DNA of 64,000 nt from JAGFIY01 sp964499285 (GTDB lineage: Bacteria; Bacteroidota; Ignavibacteria; Ignavibacteriales; Melioribacteraceae): contig CAZCLA010000001.1 of NCBI GenBank assembly GCA_964499285.1, positions 62,001-126,000 of the forward strand, in the 5' to 3' direction. Under the pieces are notes generated by a model that worked only from the letters and a program-made list of their open reading frames with translations, had not been told where the DNA came from and did not search any database. Shown here piece after piece: positions 26,793-35,273 of the stretch (position 1 is its first letter; each line of letters starts with the position of its first letter). Position numbers and translations under genes: made by a program.

Positions 26793-27658
26793 AAATAAAA
26801 ATATGGGGAACAAGGGGTTCAATTCCGGTTCCCGGTAAAGGAACAATTAAGTATGGTGGGAACACTCCATGCGTACAAGTCGTAGCTGAAAACGGTAATC
26901 ATCTTGTGCTGGATGCCGGAAGCGGGATCCGAGAATATGGCGATTGTCTGATAGAGCATTCGGTTCAAAAAGAAGTCAACATTTTTATAACTCATTCTCA
27001 TTGGGATCATATTCAAGGATTGCTTTTCTTCAAACCGATGTATCATCAAGATTATACAATTAATTTGTACGCACCTGCTTCCAGAATTGAGACGGTTAAA
27101 AATATAATCGACGTTCAAATGCAGTCGGAATATTTTCCAGTGAAATCTGATATTCTAAAAGCTAAAATAAATTATTTTGCGGTTTCTGCTTATCAAAATT
27201 TCCGCCTATACGATTTAGATATTTATACTATCAAAAATCACCATGCGGGATTGACCCTTTCCTATAAGTTGATTGATCGAGAATCAAATTTTGTTTATAT
27301 GACGGATAATGAAATTTATCAAAATGAATGTGGTGATAAGATTAGTGACGAATGTATTCTTGAGAAGAATGAGGACTTGATTGAATTCTCAAAAAATGCC
27401 GATTATTTATTGCACGATTGTATGTACGATACAGCTGACTACAAGTCGAAAGTAGGATGGGGACATTCAAATAATCTCGCGGTTTCTCATTTTGCCAACC
27501 TTGCACGTGTTAAAAATCTTTTCTTATTTCACTTTGATCCCACTTATAATGATGAGAAATTGGAAGAAATTCTCAGCAGGACAAAATCATATCTTGCTGA
27601 CATGAATTCTAAGACAGAATGTTTTTTAGCTGAAGAAAAATTGGAAATAAATTTTTAG
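26789..27658 (+). CDS. MBL-fold metallo-hydrolase
   Basis: A 289-residue metallo-beta-lactamase-fold protein. It opens with KIKIWGTRGSIPVPG and GGNTPCVQV, then has the metal motif THSHWDH (HxHxDH), a later His in KNHHAGLTLSYKL, MTDNEIY, and HDCMYD. This set is typical of the phosphodiesterase-like branch with an N-terminal GxRGS(I/T)P motif. The substrate is unknown. It overlaps the carbonic anhydrase gene by 4 bases and ybeY by 1. Confidence 0.88.
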   Translation: MKIKIWGTRGSIPVPGKGTIKYGGNTPCVQVVAENGNHLVLDAGSGIREYGDCLIEHSVQKEVNIFITHSHWDHIQGLLFFKPMYHQDYTINLYAPASRIETVKNIIDVQMQSEYFPVKSDILKAKINYFAVSAYQNFRLYDLDIYTIKNHHAGLTLSYKLIDRESNFVYMTDNEIYQNECGDKISDECILEKNEDLIEFSKNADYLLHDCMYDTADYKSKVGWGHSNNLAVSHFANLARVKNLFLFHFDPTYNDEKLEEILSRTKSYLADMNSKTECFLAEEKLEINF

Positions 27659-28110
27659 TGAAAAATTTAACCATCAATAAAATTGAAAATTTTTCGATTG
27701 ATAAATGGGAAATTCATAGTTTAACTGCAGCCGTATCAAAAAAGTTGAATCTAAAATTAGTTTCTCTCATCATAAATTTTGTGAATTCTGATTATATGAG
27801 AAACATTAACAGAAAGTATCTTAATCACGATTATAGCACGGATATTCTCACTTTTAATTATTCCCAAAATTTGCATATTATTGATGCGGAAATTTATGTA
27901 TCTTTATATGATGCTTTTCAAAATGCAGAAAATTGGAAAGTATCTGTTGAAAACGAGGTTGCCAGATTAATTATACATGGCATTCTTCACCTTTGCGGAT
28001 TTGATGATCAATCAGAAAAAGAAAGAAAATTAATGCGCAAAAAAGAAGATGAGCTGGTAGCTGAATTTAATTCTATAATCAAGCAAAAAATAAAAATTCA
28101 TGACTGCTAA
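27658..28110 (+). CDS. ybeY: rRNA maturation RNase YbeY
   Basis: A 150-residue UPF0054 protein that takes part in 16S rRNA 3-prime maturation and ribosome quality control. The core motif reads HGILHLCGFDDQ: the first two zinc-binding histidines are kept, while the third position is Asp instead of His. An Asp at this place is, to my knowledge, seen in Bacteroidota homologues, so it is a lineage feature rather than damage. GTG 27658 overlaps the MBL stop. The end overlaps the smg-like gene by 11 bases. Confidence 0.92.
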   Translation: MKNLTINKIENFSIDKWEIHSLTAAVSKKLNLKLVSLIINFVNSDYMRNINRKYLNHDYSTDILTFNYSQNLHIIDAEIYVSLYDAFQNAENWKVSVENEVARLIIHGILHLCGFDDQSEKERKLMRKKEDELVAEFNSIIKQKIKIHDC

Positions 28111-28555
28111 AATTGTCGAAGTTCTCGCAAAAATTCTCGAAGGGATAAATATTAACCAGATATCCCTTGATGAAATAAGCAAAATTCTTTCTGAAAAAAA
28201 TGAATTCGATAAACAGACTGTAAGTGCAGCTTTCAGTTTGATTTACGATAAAATATTGGTTCATAAAATTGCGGGCGCCAAAGTAAAGGATAAAAAGGCA
28301 TTCAGAGTTTTGACCGAAGAGGAGAAAGAAATCCTTGGTAAGGAAAATATAAATTACCTCATGTACTTAATGAATGTTGGTTTGGTTGATACTGACGATA
28401 TGGAAATGATAATGGAACAAATATTATTGTTTCCCGAGGGCGATATAAGAAAAGAAGATATAAACTGGATAATTTTCATCTCTATTGTTGATTTCAATTC
28501 GGAGATACTTCCCGGCAGCAGAGTTTTGCTCTATTCTTCCGACCGTATAAATTAG
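28100..28555 (+). CDS. DUF494 (Smg) family protein
   Basis: A 151-residue acidic, helical protein resembling the Smg/DUF494 family: an N-terminal KIVEVLAKILEGI segment, a middle winged-helix-like part and FRVLTEEEKEILGKE followed by NYLMYLMNVGLVDTDDMEMI, the most conserved stretch. In Proteobacteria smg lies beside dprA and its role is poorly defined. Here it overlaps ybeY by 11 bases. Function in this organism is unknown. Confidence 0.8.
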   Translation: MTAKIVEVLAKILEGININQISLDEISKILSEKNEFDKQTVSAAFSLIYDKILVHKIAGAKVKDKKAFRVLTEEEKEILGKENINYLMYLMNVGLVDTDDMEMIMEQILLFPEGDIRKEDINWIIFISIVDFNSEILPGSRVLLYSSDRIN

Positions 28556-28621
28556 ATTTTATACATCCGGAACTTATTTTTCTTTTATGAGTAAAAAATT
28601 TTTCAAACACTCGAATTGCTG

Positions 28622-29521
28622 ATGAAAAACTCATTGGATATTAAATTTTACATGAATTCATTTCTCCAAGAATTATCAGCAGTTAGAAGATTGTCTCAAA
28701 ACACTTTTATCGCTTATAAAAATGATCTTCAAGACTTTCTAGATTTCTGTGATGAGCAGAAAATTAAAAACCCAGTTGAAATTACGGAAAAAAGACTGAA
28801 ACTTTTTCTTGTTTTTTTGAATAATAAGAAATTATCCAAAACATCAATATCGAGAAAACTTTCAGCACTGCGGACATTTGCTAAATTTTTGGTTAACAAC
28901 GAAGTAATTGAGGAAAACCCGATAAAGCAAATTTCAAATCCTAAAAGCAGTAGAAAACTCCCTGAAGTGCTTCCACTTGCTTCTTATCTGGAAATTATTA
29001 GATTGCTTAATGAAAAGGAGGACCAAAAAGCTGCATCATTAATCAAAGCAATTTTCGAATTATTGTACGGTTGCGCATTGCGAGTTTCTGAGCTCTGTAA
29101 TCTTAAATATTCAGATTTTGATTTTACCCGGGGGACAATTAGCGTTGAGGGCAAAGGAAATAAATCTCGCTCAGTACCAATCGGTATAAAGTCGATAGAA
29201 GTAATCAATCAATATTTAAATTATTTCCCTAAATCAAAAAGTACCGAATATTTTTTCAGAACAACGAAAGGTAATAAGCTTTATTCCAGATTGGTTTACA
29301 ATTATGTTAAAAAATATATCAATCTTGTAAGTGATATTTCAAAAAAATCGCCCCATGTACTGAGACATTCTGCAGCGACGCATATGCTTGACAATGGAGC
29401 TGATTTACTTTCAGTAAAAGAAATTTTAGGTCACGAAAACTTATCTACAACTCAAATTTATACTCAAGTCAGTATAGAAAGATTAAAAACTATTCACAAA
29501 AAAAGTCATCCAAAATCGTAA
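28622..29521 (+). CDS. Tyrosine recombinase XerC/XerD
   Basis: A 299-residue tyrosine recombinase. The N-terminal SAM-like domain (about 5-90) binds DNA; the catalytic domain has Arg154 in ALRVSEL, His245 and Arg248 in HVLRHSAATH, His271 in GHENLS and nucleophile Tyr280 in TQIYTQV. This is the complete set for Xer enzymes, which resolve chromosome dimers at dif. Length and context (with hpf and hprK, no phage genes) argue for a housekeeping Xer, but XerC and XerD cannot be told apart. ATG 28622 is preferred to TTG 28616; no clear ribosome site is seen, and the stop of an 11-codon mini-ORF overlaps the start. Confidence 0.92.
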   Translation: MKNSLDIKFYMNSFLQELSAVRRLSQNTFIAYKNDLQDFLDFCDEQKIKNPVEITEKRLKLFLVFLNNKKLSKTSISRKLSALRTFAKFLVNNEVIEENPIKQISNPKSSRKLPEVLPLASYLEIIRLLNEKEDQKAASLIKAIFELLYGCALRVSELCNLKYSDFDFTRGTISVEGKGNKSRSVPIGIKSIEVINQYLNYFPKSKSTEYFFRTTKGNKLYSRLVYNYVKKYINLVSDISKKSPHVLRHSAATHMLDNGADLLSVKEILGHENLSTTQIYTQVSIERLKTIHKKSHPKS

Positions 29522-29532
29522 AGGAGATTGCT

Positions 29533-29835
29533 ATGAACATCAACATTACTTCCCGCAAGTTCCGTGCAAAAGATTCGTTGAAAGATTTTACGACCTCTAA
29601 ATTAAAATCTTTAGAAAAATTTAATAGTGACATCTTGGATGCTAACGTGGTACTAAGTTTTACACACCCAAAAGATAGTATCAAAATAGCCGAAATCGTA
29701 CTCCAAGTTCCCGGAAAAACATTATCCGCAACTGAAGAAAGTGATGATTTCGGTAAATCAGTTGATCTCGCCATAGAAAAACTGGAAAGACAACTTAAAA
29801 AACTAAAAACAAAAAGAATTGCTAAAAAAAGATGA
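29533..29835 (+). CDS. hpf: Ribosome hibernation-promoting factor, short form
   Basis: A 100-residue HPF/RaiA family protein that binds the 30S decoding region and silences ribosomes in slow growth. The NINITSRKFRAKDSLKDF start, the SLEKFNSDILDANVVLSF central part and the basic tail KLERQLKKLKTKR are characteristic. It lacks the C-terminal dimerisation domain of long HPF, so on family knowledge it would need a partner such as RMF, or another mechanism, to form 100S particles. A good AAGGAG site precedes ATG 29533. It overlaps hprK by 4 bases (ATGA). Confidence 0.93.
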   Translation: MNINITSRKFRAKDSLKDFTTSKLKSLEKFNSDILDANVVLSFTHPKDSIKIAEIVLQVPGKTLSATEESDDFGKSVDLAIEKLERQLKKLKTKRIAKKR

Positions 29836-30845
29836 ACCAATTTGAGAATCAAAACCTTGCGCGTAAGGAGAATATTTCGGTTGAGTTTTTCTTCAATAAT
29901 GCAAAAGAAAGATTTGATATTGAGCTCCTTTCCGAGCAAGTAGGATTTGATAGATTGATTATCGAACAGAATTTGCACAGACCCGGTTTAGCTCTTGCCG
30001 GGTTTGTCGAATTATTTGCTTTTTCTAGGGTTCAGGTTTTCGGTAACACGGAGATGAAGTACTTACAAAAACTAAATTCGAATCAAAGGACTGAAACGTT
30101 AAAAAGGTTATTTGACTTTGAAATTCCATGCATAATTATTACGGATAAAAACAAACCATTTCCGGAGATTCTAAAATTAGCTAATGATAAAAAAATTCCG
30201 GTCTTTGGTTCACATTATCCCACCACAAAACTGATATATTTAGTTGGTGATTTTCTTGATGATCAGTTTGCTCCGAGAATGAACGTTCACGGCTCATTTG
30301 TGGATGTTTATGGTGTTGGAATGTTGTTCATGGGTAAATCGGGAGTAGGAAAAAGCGAGGTTGCTCTAGATCTCGTAGAGAGAGGACACAGACTTGTCGC
30401 CGACGATGTTGTGATACTCACAAAAAAGGGGGAAGGAATCCTGCTCGGATCCGGCACAGATATCATTAAACATTTTATGGAAGTCAGAGGAATCGGGATT
30501 ATTGATGTCAGAAGCATGTTCGGAATCAGAGCAATACGTTTCCAAAAACGACTTGAAGTTTTAATCGAATTGGAAATTTGGGATGATAATCAAGAATACA
30601 CAAGAACAGGCCTTGAGGATAGTTCAGTCGAAATTTGCGGTATTGATATTCCACATGTCAAATTACCAATAATACCGGGTAAAAATATCACAGTAATATC
30701 GGAAGTAATTGCATTAAATTATTTACTGAAACACTATGGATATGATCCGGCAAAAGTACTTCAAAATAGACTTTTGAACAAAATTGACAAAAATTCGCAA
30801 AATATGGATAGAGTTATCGATTATTTCGAGCATGATTTTGAGTAA
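29832..30845 (+). CDS. hprK: HPr kinase/phosphorylase
   Basis: A 337-residue bifunctional enzyme that phosphorylates and dephosphorylates a serine on HPr. The N-terminal domain (1-135) precedes the kinase domain with P-loop GKSGVGKS at 168-175, the catalytic ADDVV segment, and the EVRGIGIIDVRSMFG motif near 215-230, all diagnostic of HprK. No HPr, EI or PTS permease is in the window, so it may act on a regulatory HPr. It is translationally coupled to hpf, linking carbon or energy status with ribosome silencing by position only. Confidence 0.95.
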   Translation: MNQFENQNLARKENISVEFFFNNAKERFDIELLSEQVGFDRLIIEQNLHRPGLALAGFVELFAFSRVQVFGNTEMKYLQKLNSNQRTETLKRLFDFEIPCIIITDKNKPFPEILKLANDKKIPVFGSHYPTTKLIYLVGDFLDDQFAPRMNVHGSFVDVYGVGMLFMGKSGVGKSEVALDLVERGHRLVADDVVILTKKGEGILLGSGTDIIKHFMEVRGIGIIDVRSMFGIRAIRFQKRLEVLIELEIWDDNQEYTRTGLEDSSVEICGIDIPHVKLPIIPGKNITVISEVIALNYLLKHYGYDPAKVLQNRLLNKIDKNSQNMDRVIDYFEHDFE

Positions 30846-30898
30846 TCGGCATTTGGCTGTTGACAAATAGCCTTAATTTTAATATGTTCGCAACCAAT

Positions 30899-31828
30899 AT
30901 GAGACAATTTTACTACTTTTCAAAAGACAAGCTGAAATTTGTTGAAATCAAAAATTTCTACAGTAAGTTCATCTTTCTTACAGCATTTTTTACCCTAATC
31001 GCATCTCTTATCATTTTCGGTGTGTATTATGTTACAAATGAGATCATTAATCCGGATGCTGAATTTGAAGCACTAGAAAAAGAGAATAAAGATCTTGAAA
31101 GAAAATTTGCTGACTTATTTGATAAATATAAACAGTTAGATGACCAAATTACTAAACTTGCTGAGAACGATAAAAGCTTGAGATTGGCAGTCGACCTTGA
31201 GCCGTTGGCGGAAGAGGATCGGATCACCGGCATAGGAGGTACTGTTTTTGAAAATATCATACCTGAGAGTTCTTCCGATTTGGAAAATTTAATCTCTAGA
31301 TTAGATCAATATGTGACCCACGTTTCAGCAAAATTTGAATTTGAGAAAAATAACTACTCAGAAATAGAACAGAAATTAAATTATAACGAGGATCTATTTA
31401 AAGCGATTCCGGCAATTAAGCCGAGTTTTGGACAATATGGAGATAGTTTTGGCTCACGTTTCCATCCGATTCTCAAAGTAAGAAGAATGCATAACGGAAT
31501 TGATATCGTTGCTGACGTTGGAACAGAAGTTTATGCAACTGGAGACGCTAAAGTAGTATTCGCCGGAAGAAAAAGCGGTGCTGGTATTACCATTGAATTA
31601 GATCACGGTTTTGGCTATCAAACAAATTATTTTCACTTATCTAAACTGCTTGTTAAGAAGGGACAAAAGATTAAACGAGGCGATTTAATCGGTTTGACTG
31701 GAAGATCAGGCAGCCTTTCAAGCGGACCTCACTTACACTACGAGGTAAGACACGAAGGTGTTCCGTTAAATCCAAGAAACTTCATTTATGACGATATCGA
31801 TATTTTTGAAATTGTCTCAAACGATTAA
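30899..31828 (+). CDS. M23 family metallopeptidase
   Basis: A 309-residue membrane-anchored protein. One helix (about residues 23-45) is followed by a coiled coil (about 55-105) and a LytM/M23 domain with HNGIDIVAD (zinc His and Asp), GAGITIELDHGFGYQT and GPHLHYEVRH (HxH). It probably cuts peptidoglycan crosslinks or regulates amidases. The start at ATG 30899 (MRQFYYFSKDKLKFVEI) is chosen because that opening is typical for the family in Bacteroidota; ATG 30884 and TTG 30860 are alternatives. It follows hprK by about 50 bases. Confidence 0.9.
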   Translation: MRQFYYFSKDKLKFVEIKNFYSKFIFLTAFFTLIASLIIFGVYYVTNEIINPDAEFEALEKENKDLERKFADLFDKYKQLDDQITKLAENDKSLRLAVDLEPLAEEDRITGIGGTVFENIIPESSSDLENLISRLDQYVTHVSAKFEFEKNNYSEIEQKLNYNEDLFKAIPAIKPSFGQYGDSFGSRFHPILKVRRMHNGIDIVADVGTEVYATGDAKVVFAGRKSGAGITIELDHGFGYQTNYFHLSKLLVKKGQKIKRGDLIGLTGRSGSLSSGPHLHYEVRHEGVPLNPRNFIYDDIDIFEIVSND

Positions 31829-31846
31829 TCCGGAGGATTTTTCCCA

Positions 31847-32074
31847 ATGATTTGGACTGTTGAATTGGCTTCATACCTGGATGATGCTCCCTGGCCAGCT
31901 ACGAGAGATGAACTTATCGACTATGCTGATAGGATTGGTGCACCACTCGAAGTTATTGAAAATCTTAAAGAACTTGAAGACGATGACGAAATATTTGAAA
32001 CTATCGAAGATATTTGGCCCGACTATCCTAGCGACGAAGATTTCTTCTTTATGGATGAAGACGAATATACTTAA
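31847..32074 (+). CDS. Small acidic DUF2795-like protein
   Basis: A 75-residue strongly acidic protein. The central part (LDDAPWPATRDELIDYADRIGAP then EVIENLKELEDDDEIFETIEDIWPD, quoted in pieces) matches the general pattern of DUF2795 proteins, small helical proteins of unknown role. Its last 15 residues are almost all Asp, Glu and aromatic. A clear GGAGG site at 31831-31835 supports ATG 31847 as a true start, and codon use is like the neighbours. It lies between the M23 peptidase and the delta-prime gene. Confidence 0.78.
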   Translation: MIWTVELASYLDDAPWPATRDELIDYADRIGAPLEVIENLKELEDDDEIFETIEDIWPDYPSDEDFFFMDEDEYT

Positions 32075-32089
32075 TCCGGTTTTCTACTC

Positions 32090-33193
32090 ATGAATTTTTT
32101 GAATTCTGTACCCGGGCAGGAAAAAGCATTAAATATACTATCCGAAATTTTCGATTCGAAAAGATTTCCAAATGCGTTTTTGTTTGTAGGCAAACCGGGT
32201 GTAGGTAAGTTTTTAACTGCAATTAATTTCTTGAAACTTATTAATTCAGATAGCAGCGAAACAATTCAACGTTACATCTCACAATTCAAAGAGCCTTACG
32301 TTAAATACATATTCCCGCTTCCAAGAGGTAAGAACGAAACAGGGGAAGATGGACCGTTCGATAAATTATCGAATGAGCAAATGTCAGATGTCCTTCGCGA
32401 ACTGGAATTGAAAAAGTCAAATCCCTATTACCAGTTGGACATCGAGAAAGCTGAAAACATAAAAATTACGAGCATTCGGGATATTAAAAGATTCCTCTCT
32501 ATGAATTTTGACGAGGTAAAGCATCGTGCAATAATTATTGAGGATGCCCATCTTATGAGTAACGAAGCTCAAAACGCCTTGCTTAAATCACTTGAAGAAC
32601 CTCCGCCGAACCTTTTTTTTATTTTAATAACTCCTTATTTAGAGCAACTGCTTTCTACAACAAAATCTAGATGCTGGACAATTAACTTTCTTCCTCTTCG
32701 AGATGAACTTGTTGAGAATGTTCTAGTCAAGAGTTTTAATGTATCCAAGTCTCAAGCCGTTCAGATTGCTCCATTTGCCGAAGGTTCGATTTCCGAAGCC
32801 CTCTCTTTATCTGAAACGGACTTTGATGAGATTTTGGAAAATGTTATTAAATTATTACGTTATTCCCTTGCAAGAAAATATTCAACTGCAATGTCAATTG
32901 TAAATGATATTCTTGAAAAATACAGCGAAGATTATTTACGCAGAGTTTTAAGATTAGCTGTAATCTGGCTCTCTGATGTGGTTAAAAATAAATACGGTAA
33001 CGAAAAATATTACTTTGACAAATTTTCAGATACTATAATAAAGTTCAACAAACGTTTCACAAATGTAAATATATTTGAGTTTTCAGCGGAAATTGACAGA
33101 CTAATAACTTTAATGGATAAAAAGGTCTCCTTGAATCTTATTATACTGAATACTATATTTGGGCTAGGTACACTTGGATTAAGGAATCAGTAA
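32090..33193 (+). CDS. holB: DNA polymerase III delta-prime subunit-like protein
   Basis: A 367-residue clamp-loader protein of the RFC/DnaX fold: P-loop region at about 34-42, IIIEDAHLMSNEAQNALLKSLEEPP around 148-172, and the sensor/arginine-finger motif TTKSRCW near 195. Two features separate it from an active loader ATPase: the P-loop reads GKPGVGKF, with Phe where Ser/Thr should be, and the four-cysteine zinc module is absent. The SRC arginine finger is kept, so it fits delta-prime, which contacts but does not hydrolyse ATP. It overlaps ricT by 1 base. Confidence 0.88.
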   Translation: MNFLNSVPGQEKALNILSEIFDSKRFPNAFLFVGKPGVGKFLTAINFLKLINSDSSETIQRYISQFKEPYVKYIFPLPRGKNETGEDGPFDKLSNEQMSDVLRELELKKSNPYYQLDIEKAENIKITSIRDIKRFLSMNFDEVKHRAIIIEDAHLMSNEAQNALLKSLEEPPPNLFFILITPYLEQLLSTTKSRCWTINFLPLRDELVENVLVKSFNVSKSQAVQIAPFAEGSISEALSLSETDFDEILENVIKLLRYSLARKYSTAMSIVNDILEKYSEDYLRRVLRLAVIWLSDVVKNKYGNEKYYFDKFSDTIIKFNKRFTNVNIFEFSAEIDRLITLMDKKVSLNLIILNTIFGLGTLGLRNQ

Positions 33194-34026
33194 TGTACAA
33201 CATAGATCTCTCCTTTTGGGAAAGAGTTAATTTATCCCGTGAAGAACTAAAACAGACAGAAGCAAAATGCAACAGAATTTATCATGATCTGATTCTTGAT
33301 AAATATCCATGTAATTGTTTTTACGAAGAAGAAGCAACAGAGACAATTAAAGAGGTTAAAAAAAGAGTTGTTGAAGCTAATTGTGCGGGATTGATAGGCT
33401 GGCATTTTTGTGAAATTCCGAAAGAATTAGATATCGAGTTGAATAAGGGAGATCAGATTCTAATACAATTGGAGGATAGCGGTGTTGAACTTGCCGAAGT
33501 ATTAGAGACAGATGCCATTGTTGAATTTCGTCAATTGAAGCTCGGCTGCTCTGATCAAAAGATGCCGGTATTTCTGCGAATATTGAACGACGAGGACAAA
33601 GCTCAACTCGATCGGAACAATTCTGATGAAACAAGAGCCAAACCTATTTTTTTTGAGAAGATTAAGAAGTACGAGTTGATGATGAAACTGGTCGGAATTC
33701 ACTACCAGTTTGACAGAAAGAAATTATACTTTTTTTATACTTCTGATGGAAGAGTCGATTTTAGAGAATTGGCAAAGGATCTTGCCGGTGAATTTAAAAC
33801 CCGAATAGAGTTGCGTCAAATGGGAGTTAGAGACGAAGCTAAAAAAATTGGAGGTATGGGCACATGTGGAAGAGAATACTGTTGCTCTTCATTTATAACG
33901 AACTTTAAAAGAATTTCTACAAATATTGCAGCCGAACAAAATTTATCGGCGAACTTATCTAAATTGAGCGGACCGTGCGGAAAACTGAAATGTTGTCTCT
34001 CATTCGAGTTTGAAGAACACAATTAA
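33193..34026 (+). CDS. ricT: PSP1 domain protein RicT (YaaT)
   Basis: A 277-residue PSP1-domain protein. The C-terminal half has the Cys-rich signature GGMGTCGREYCCSSF, then SGPCGKLKCCLSFE, five to six cysteines that in the RicA-RicF-RicT (Y-) complex bind iron-sulfur clusters. In Bacillus that complex stimulates RNase Y processing. The holB-ricT pairing is conserved in many bacteria, which supports the call. TAATG junction with holB. The N-terminal Cys residues (NCFYEE, EANCAGL) are additional to the core motif. Confidence 0.88.
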   Translation: MYNIDLSFWERVNLSREELKQTEAKCNRIYHDLILDKYPCNCFYEEEATETIKEVKKRVVEANCAGLIGWHFCEIPKELDIELNKGDQILIQLEDSGVELAEVLETDAIVEFRQLKLGCSDQKMPVFLRILNDEDKAQLDRNNSDETRAKPIFFEKIKKYELMMKLVGIHYQFDRKKLYFFYTSDGRVDFRELAKDLAGEFKTRIELRQMGVRDEAKKIGGMGTCGREYCCSSFITNFKRISTNIAAEQNLSANLSKLSGPCGKLKCCLSFEFEEHN

Positions 34027-34090
34027 ATTTATTTTTCTTTTCGTCATTTCTTATCTTTAATATAGAACAAAATCATTTCTGGAGGTAAAC

Positions 34091-35272
34091 ATGAATAAAG
34101 CTGTAATCGTTGCTGCTAAACGAACGGCTATTGGCTCGTTTAATGGTGCGTTATCGACCATTCCCGCACCAGAACTGGGATCAAAGGTAATCACTTCACT
34201 ATTAAATGAAACAAAAATTGACAAGAACGAGGTGAATGAAGTCATTATGGGAAATGTGCTTCCGGCAGGTACAGGTCAAGCACCGGCAAGGCAAGCTTCA
34301 ATACGAGCCGGACTACCGGAAAATGTAGAATGTATGACCGTCAATAAAGTATGCGGAAGCGGATTAAAATCTGTTATGCTTGCACATCAGGCTATCCAGC
34401 TTGGAGATGCAGAAGTTGTCGTAGCCGGCGGTATGGAAAATATGTCCCAAGCACCATATTACCTGACCAAGGCGAGGACAGGATACAGACTTGGCAATGG
34501 TGAATTGATCGATGCAATGATCCGGGACGGACTGTGGGATGTTTATAATGATTTCCATATGGGTAATTGTGCTGAGTCATGTGCAAAAGACTTTAAATTT
34601 ACTCGTGAACAACTTGATGATTTTGCAATTGAGTCTTATAAACGTGCTCTTAAAGCAATTGAAAGTGGTCTATTTAAGGATGAAATAATCGATATTGGTA
34701 TTAAAACAAAACAAGGGGAACAAATTGTAAATATCGATGAGGAACCTGGAAATGTTAAATTTGATAAAATTCCTCAGCTTCGTCCGGCGTTTGATAAAAA
34801 CGGTATAGTCACAGCCGCAAATTCATCTTCAATAAATGATGGCGCCGCTGCATTACTTGTAATGTCAGAGGAAAAAGCAAAAGCTCTTGGGCTAAAACCA
34901 CTCGTTGAAATTGTTGCACAAAGTTCATATGCAAAAGCTCCGATTGAATTTACAACAGCTCCGGCAGATGCGATTAATAAGGTGCTGCAGAAAGCTGGAA
35001 TGAAAACGAGCGATATCGATCTTTACGAAATCAACGAAGCGTTTGCAGTAGTCTCTTTAGCTGTTAATCAATTATTGGATCTTGATCCTTTAAAAGTAAA
35101 TATAAATGGAGGTGCTGTCGCCCTTGGTCATCCAATTGGAGCAAGTGGGGCTAGAATATTGGTTACGCTGATTCACTCAATGTTGAAGAATAAAGCTAAA
35201 TACGGATTGGCAAGTTTATGCATAGGCGGTGGTGAAGCATCTGCATTAATCGTAAAGAATTTTGAGGTGTAA
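34091..35272 (+). CDS. Acetyl-CoA C-acetyltransferase (thiolase)
   Basis: A 393-residue thiolase. The acyl-accepting cysteine is Cys88 in NKVCGSGLK; the active-site NEAFAVVS, NGGAVALGHPIGASGAR (His) and C-terminal CIGGGEASAL (second Cys) motifs are present. The family condenses two acetyl-CoA to acetoacetyl-CoA or runs the reverse in beta-oxidation. A GGAGGTAAAC ribosome site sets ATG 34091. It is followed at 1 base by 3-hydroxyacyl-CoA dehydrogenase and, beyond one opposite gene, by an acyl-CoA dehydrogenase, so a C4 or fatty acyl-CoA pathway is likely. Direction of flux is not visible. Confidence 0.94.
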   Translation: MNKAVIVAAKRTAIGSFNGALSTIPAPELGSKVITSLLNETKIDKNEVNEVIMGNVLPAGTGQAPARQASIRAGLPENVECMTVNKVCGSGLKSVMLAHQAIQLGDAEVVVAGGMENMSQAPYYLTKARTGYRLGNGELIDAMIRDGLWDVYNDFHMGNCAESCAKDFKFTREQLDDFAIESYKRALKAIESGLFKDEIIDIGIKTKQGEQIVNIDEEPGNVKFDKIPQLRPAFDKNGIVTAANSSSINDGAAALLVMSEEKAKALGLKPLVEIVAQSSYAKAPIEFTTAPADAINKVLQKAGMKTSDIDLYEINEAFAVVSLAVNQLLDLDPLKVNINGGAVALGHPIGASGARILVTLIHSMLKNKAKYGLASLCIGGGEASALIVKNFEV

Positions 35273-35273
35273 A

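Noticed and set aside
28622..29521. Integrase of a phage or genomic island
   Set aside because: The size and motif set fit a housekeeping Xer protein; there are no phage genes, tRNA or attachment repeats nearby, and composition is like the neighbours.
29490..29978. 162-codon minus-strand ORF opposite hpf and the start of hprK
   Set aside because: It lies fully antisense to two clear genes, has no recognisable domain and no ribosome site; it mirrors their codon pattern.
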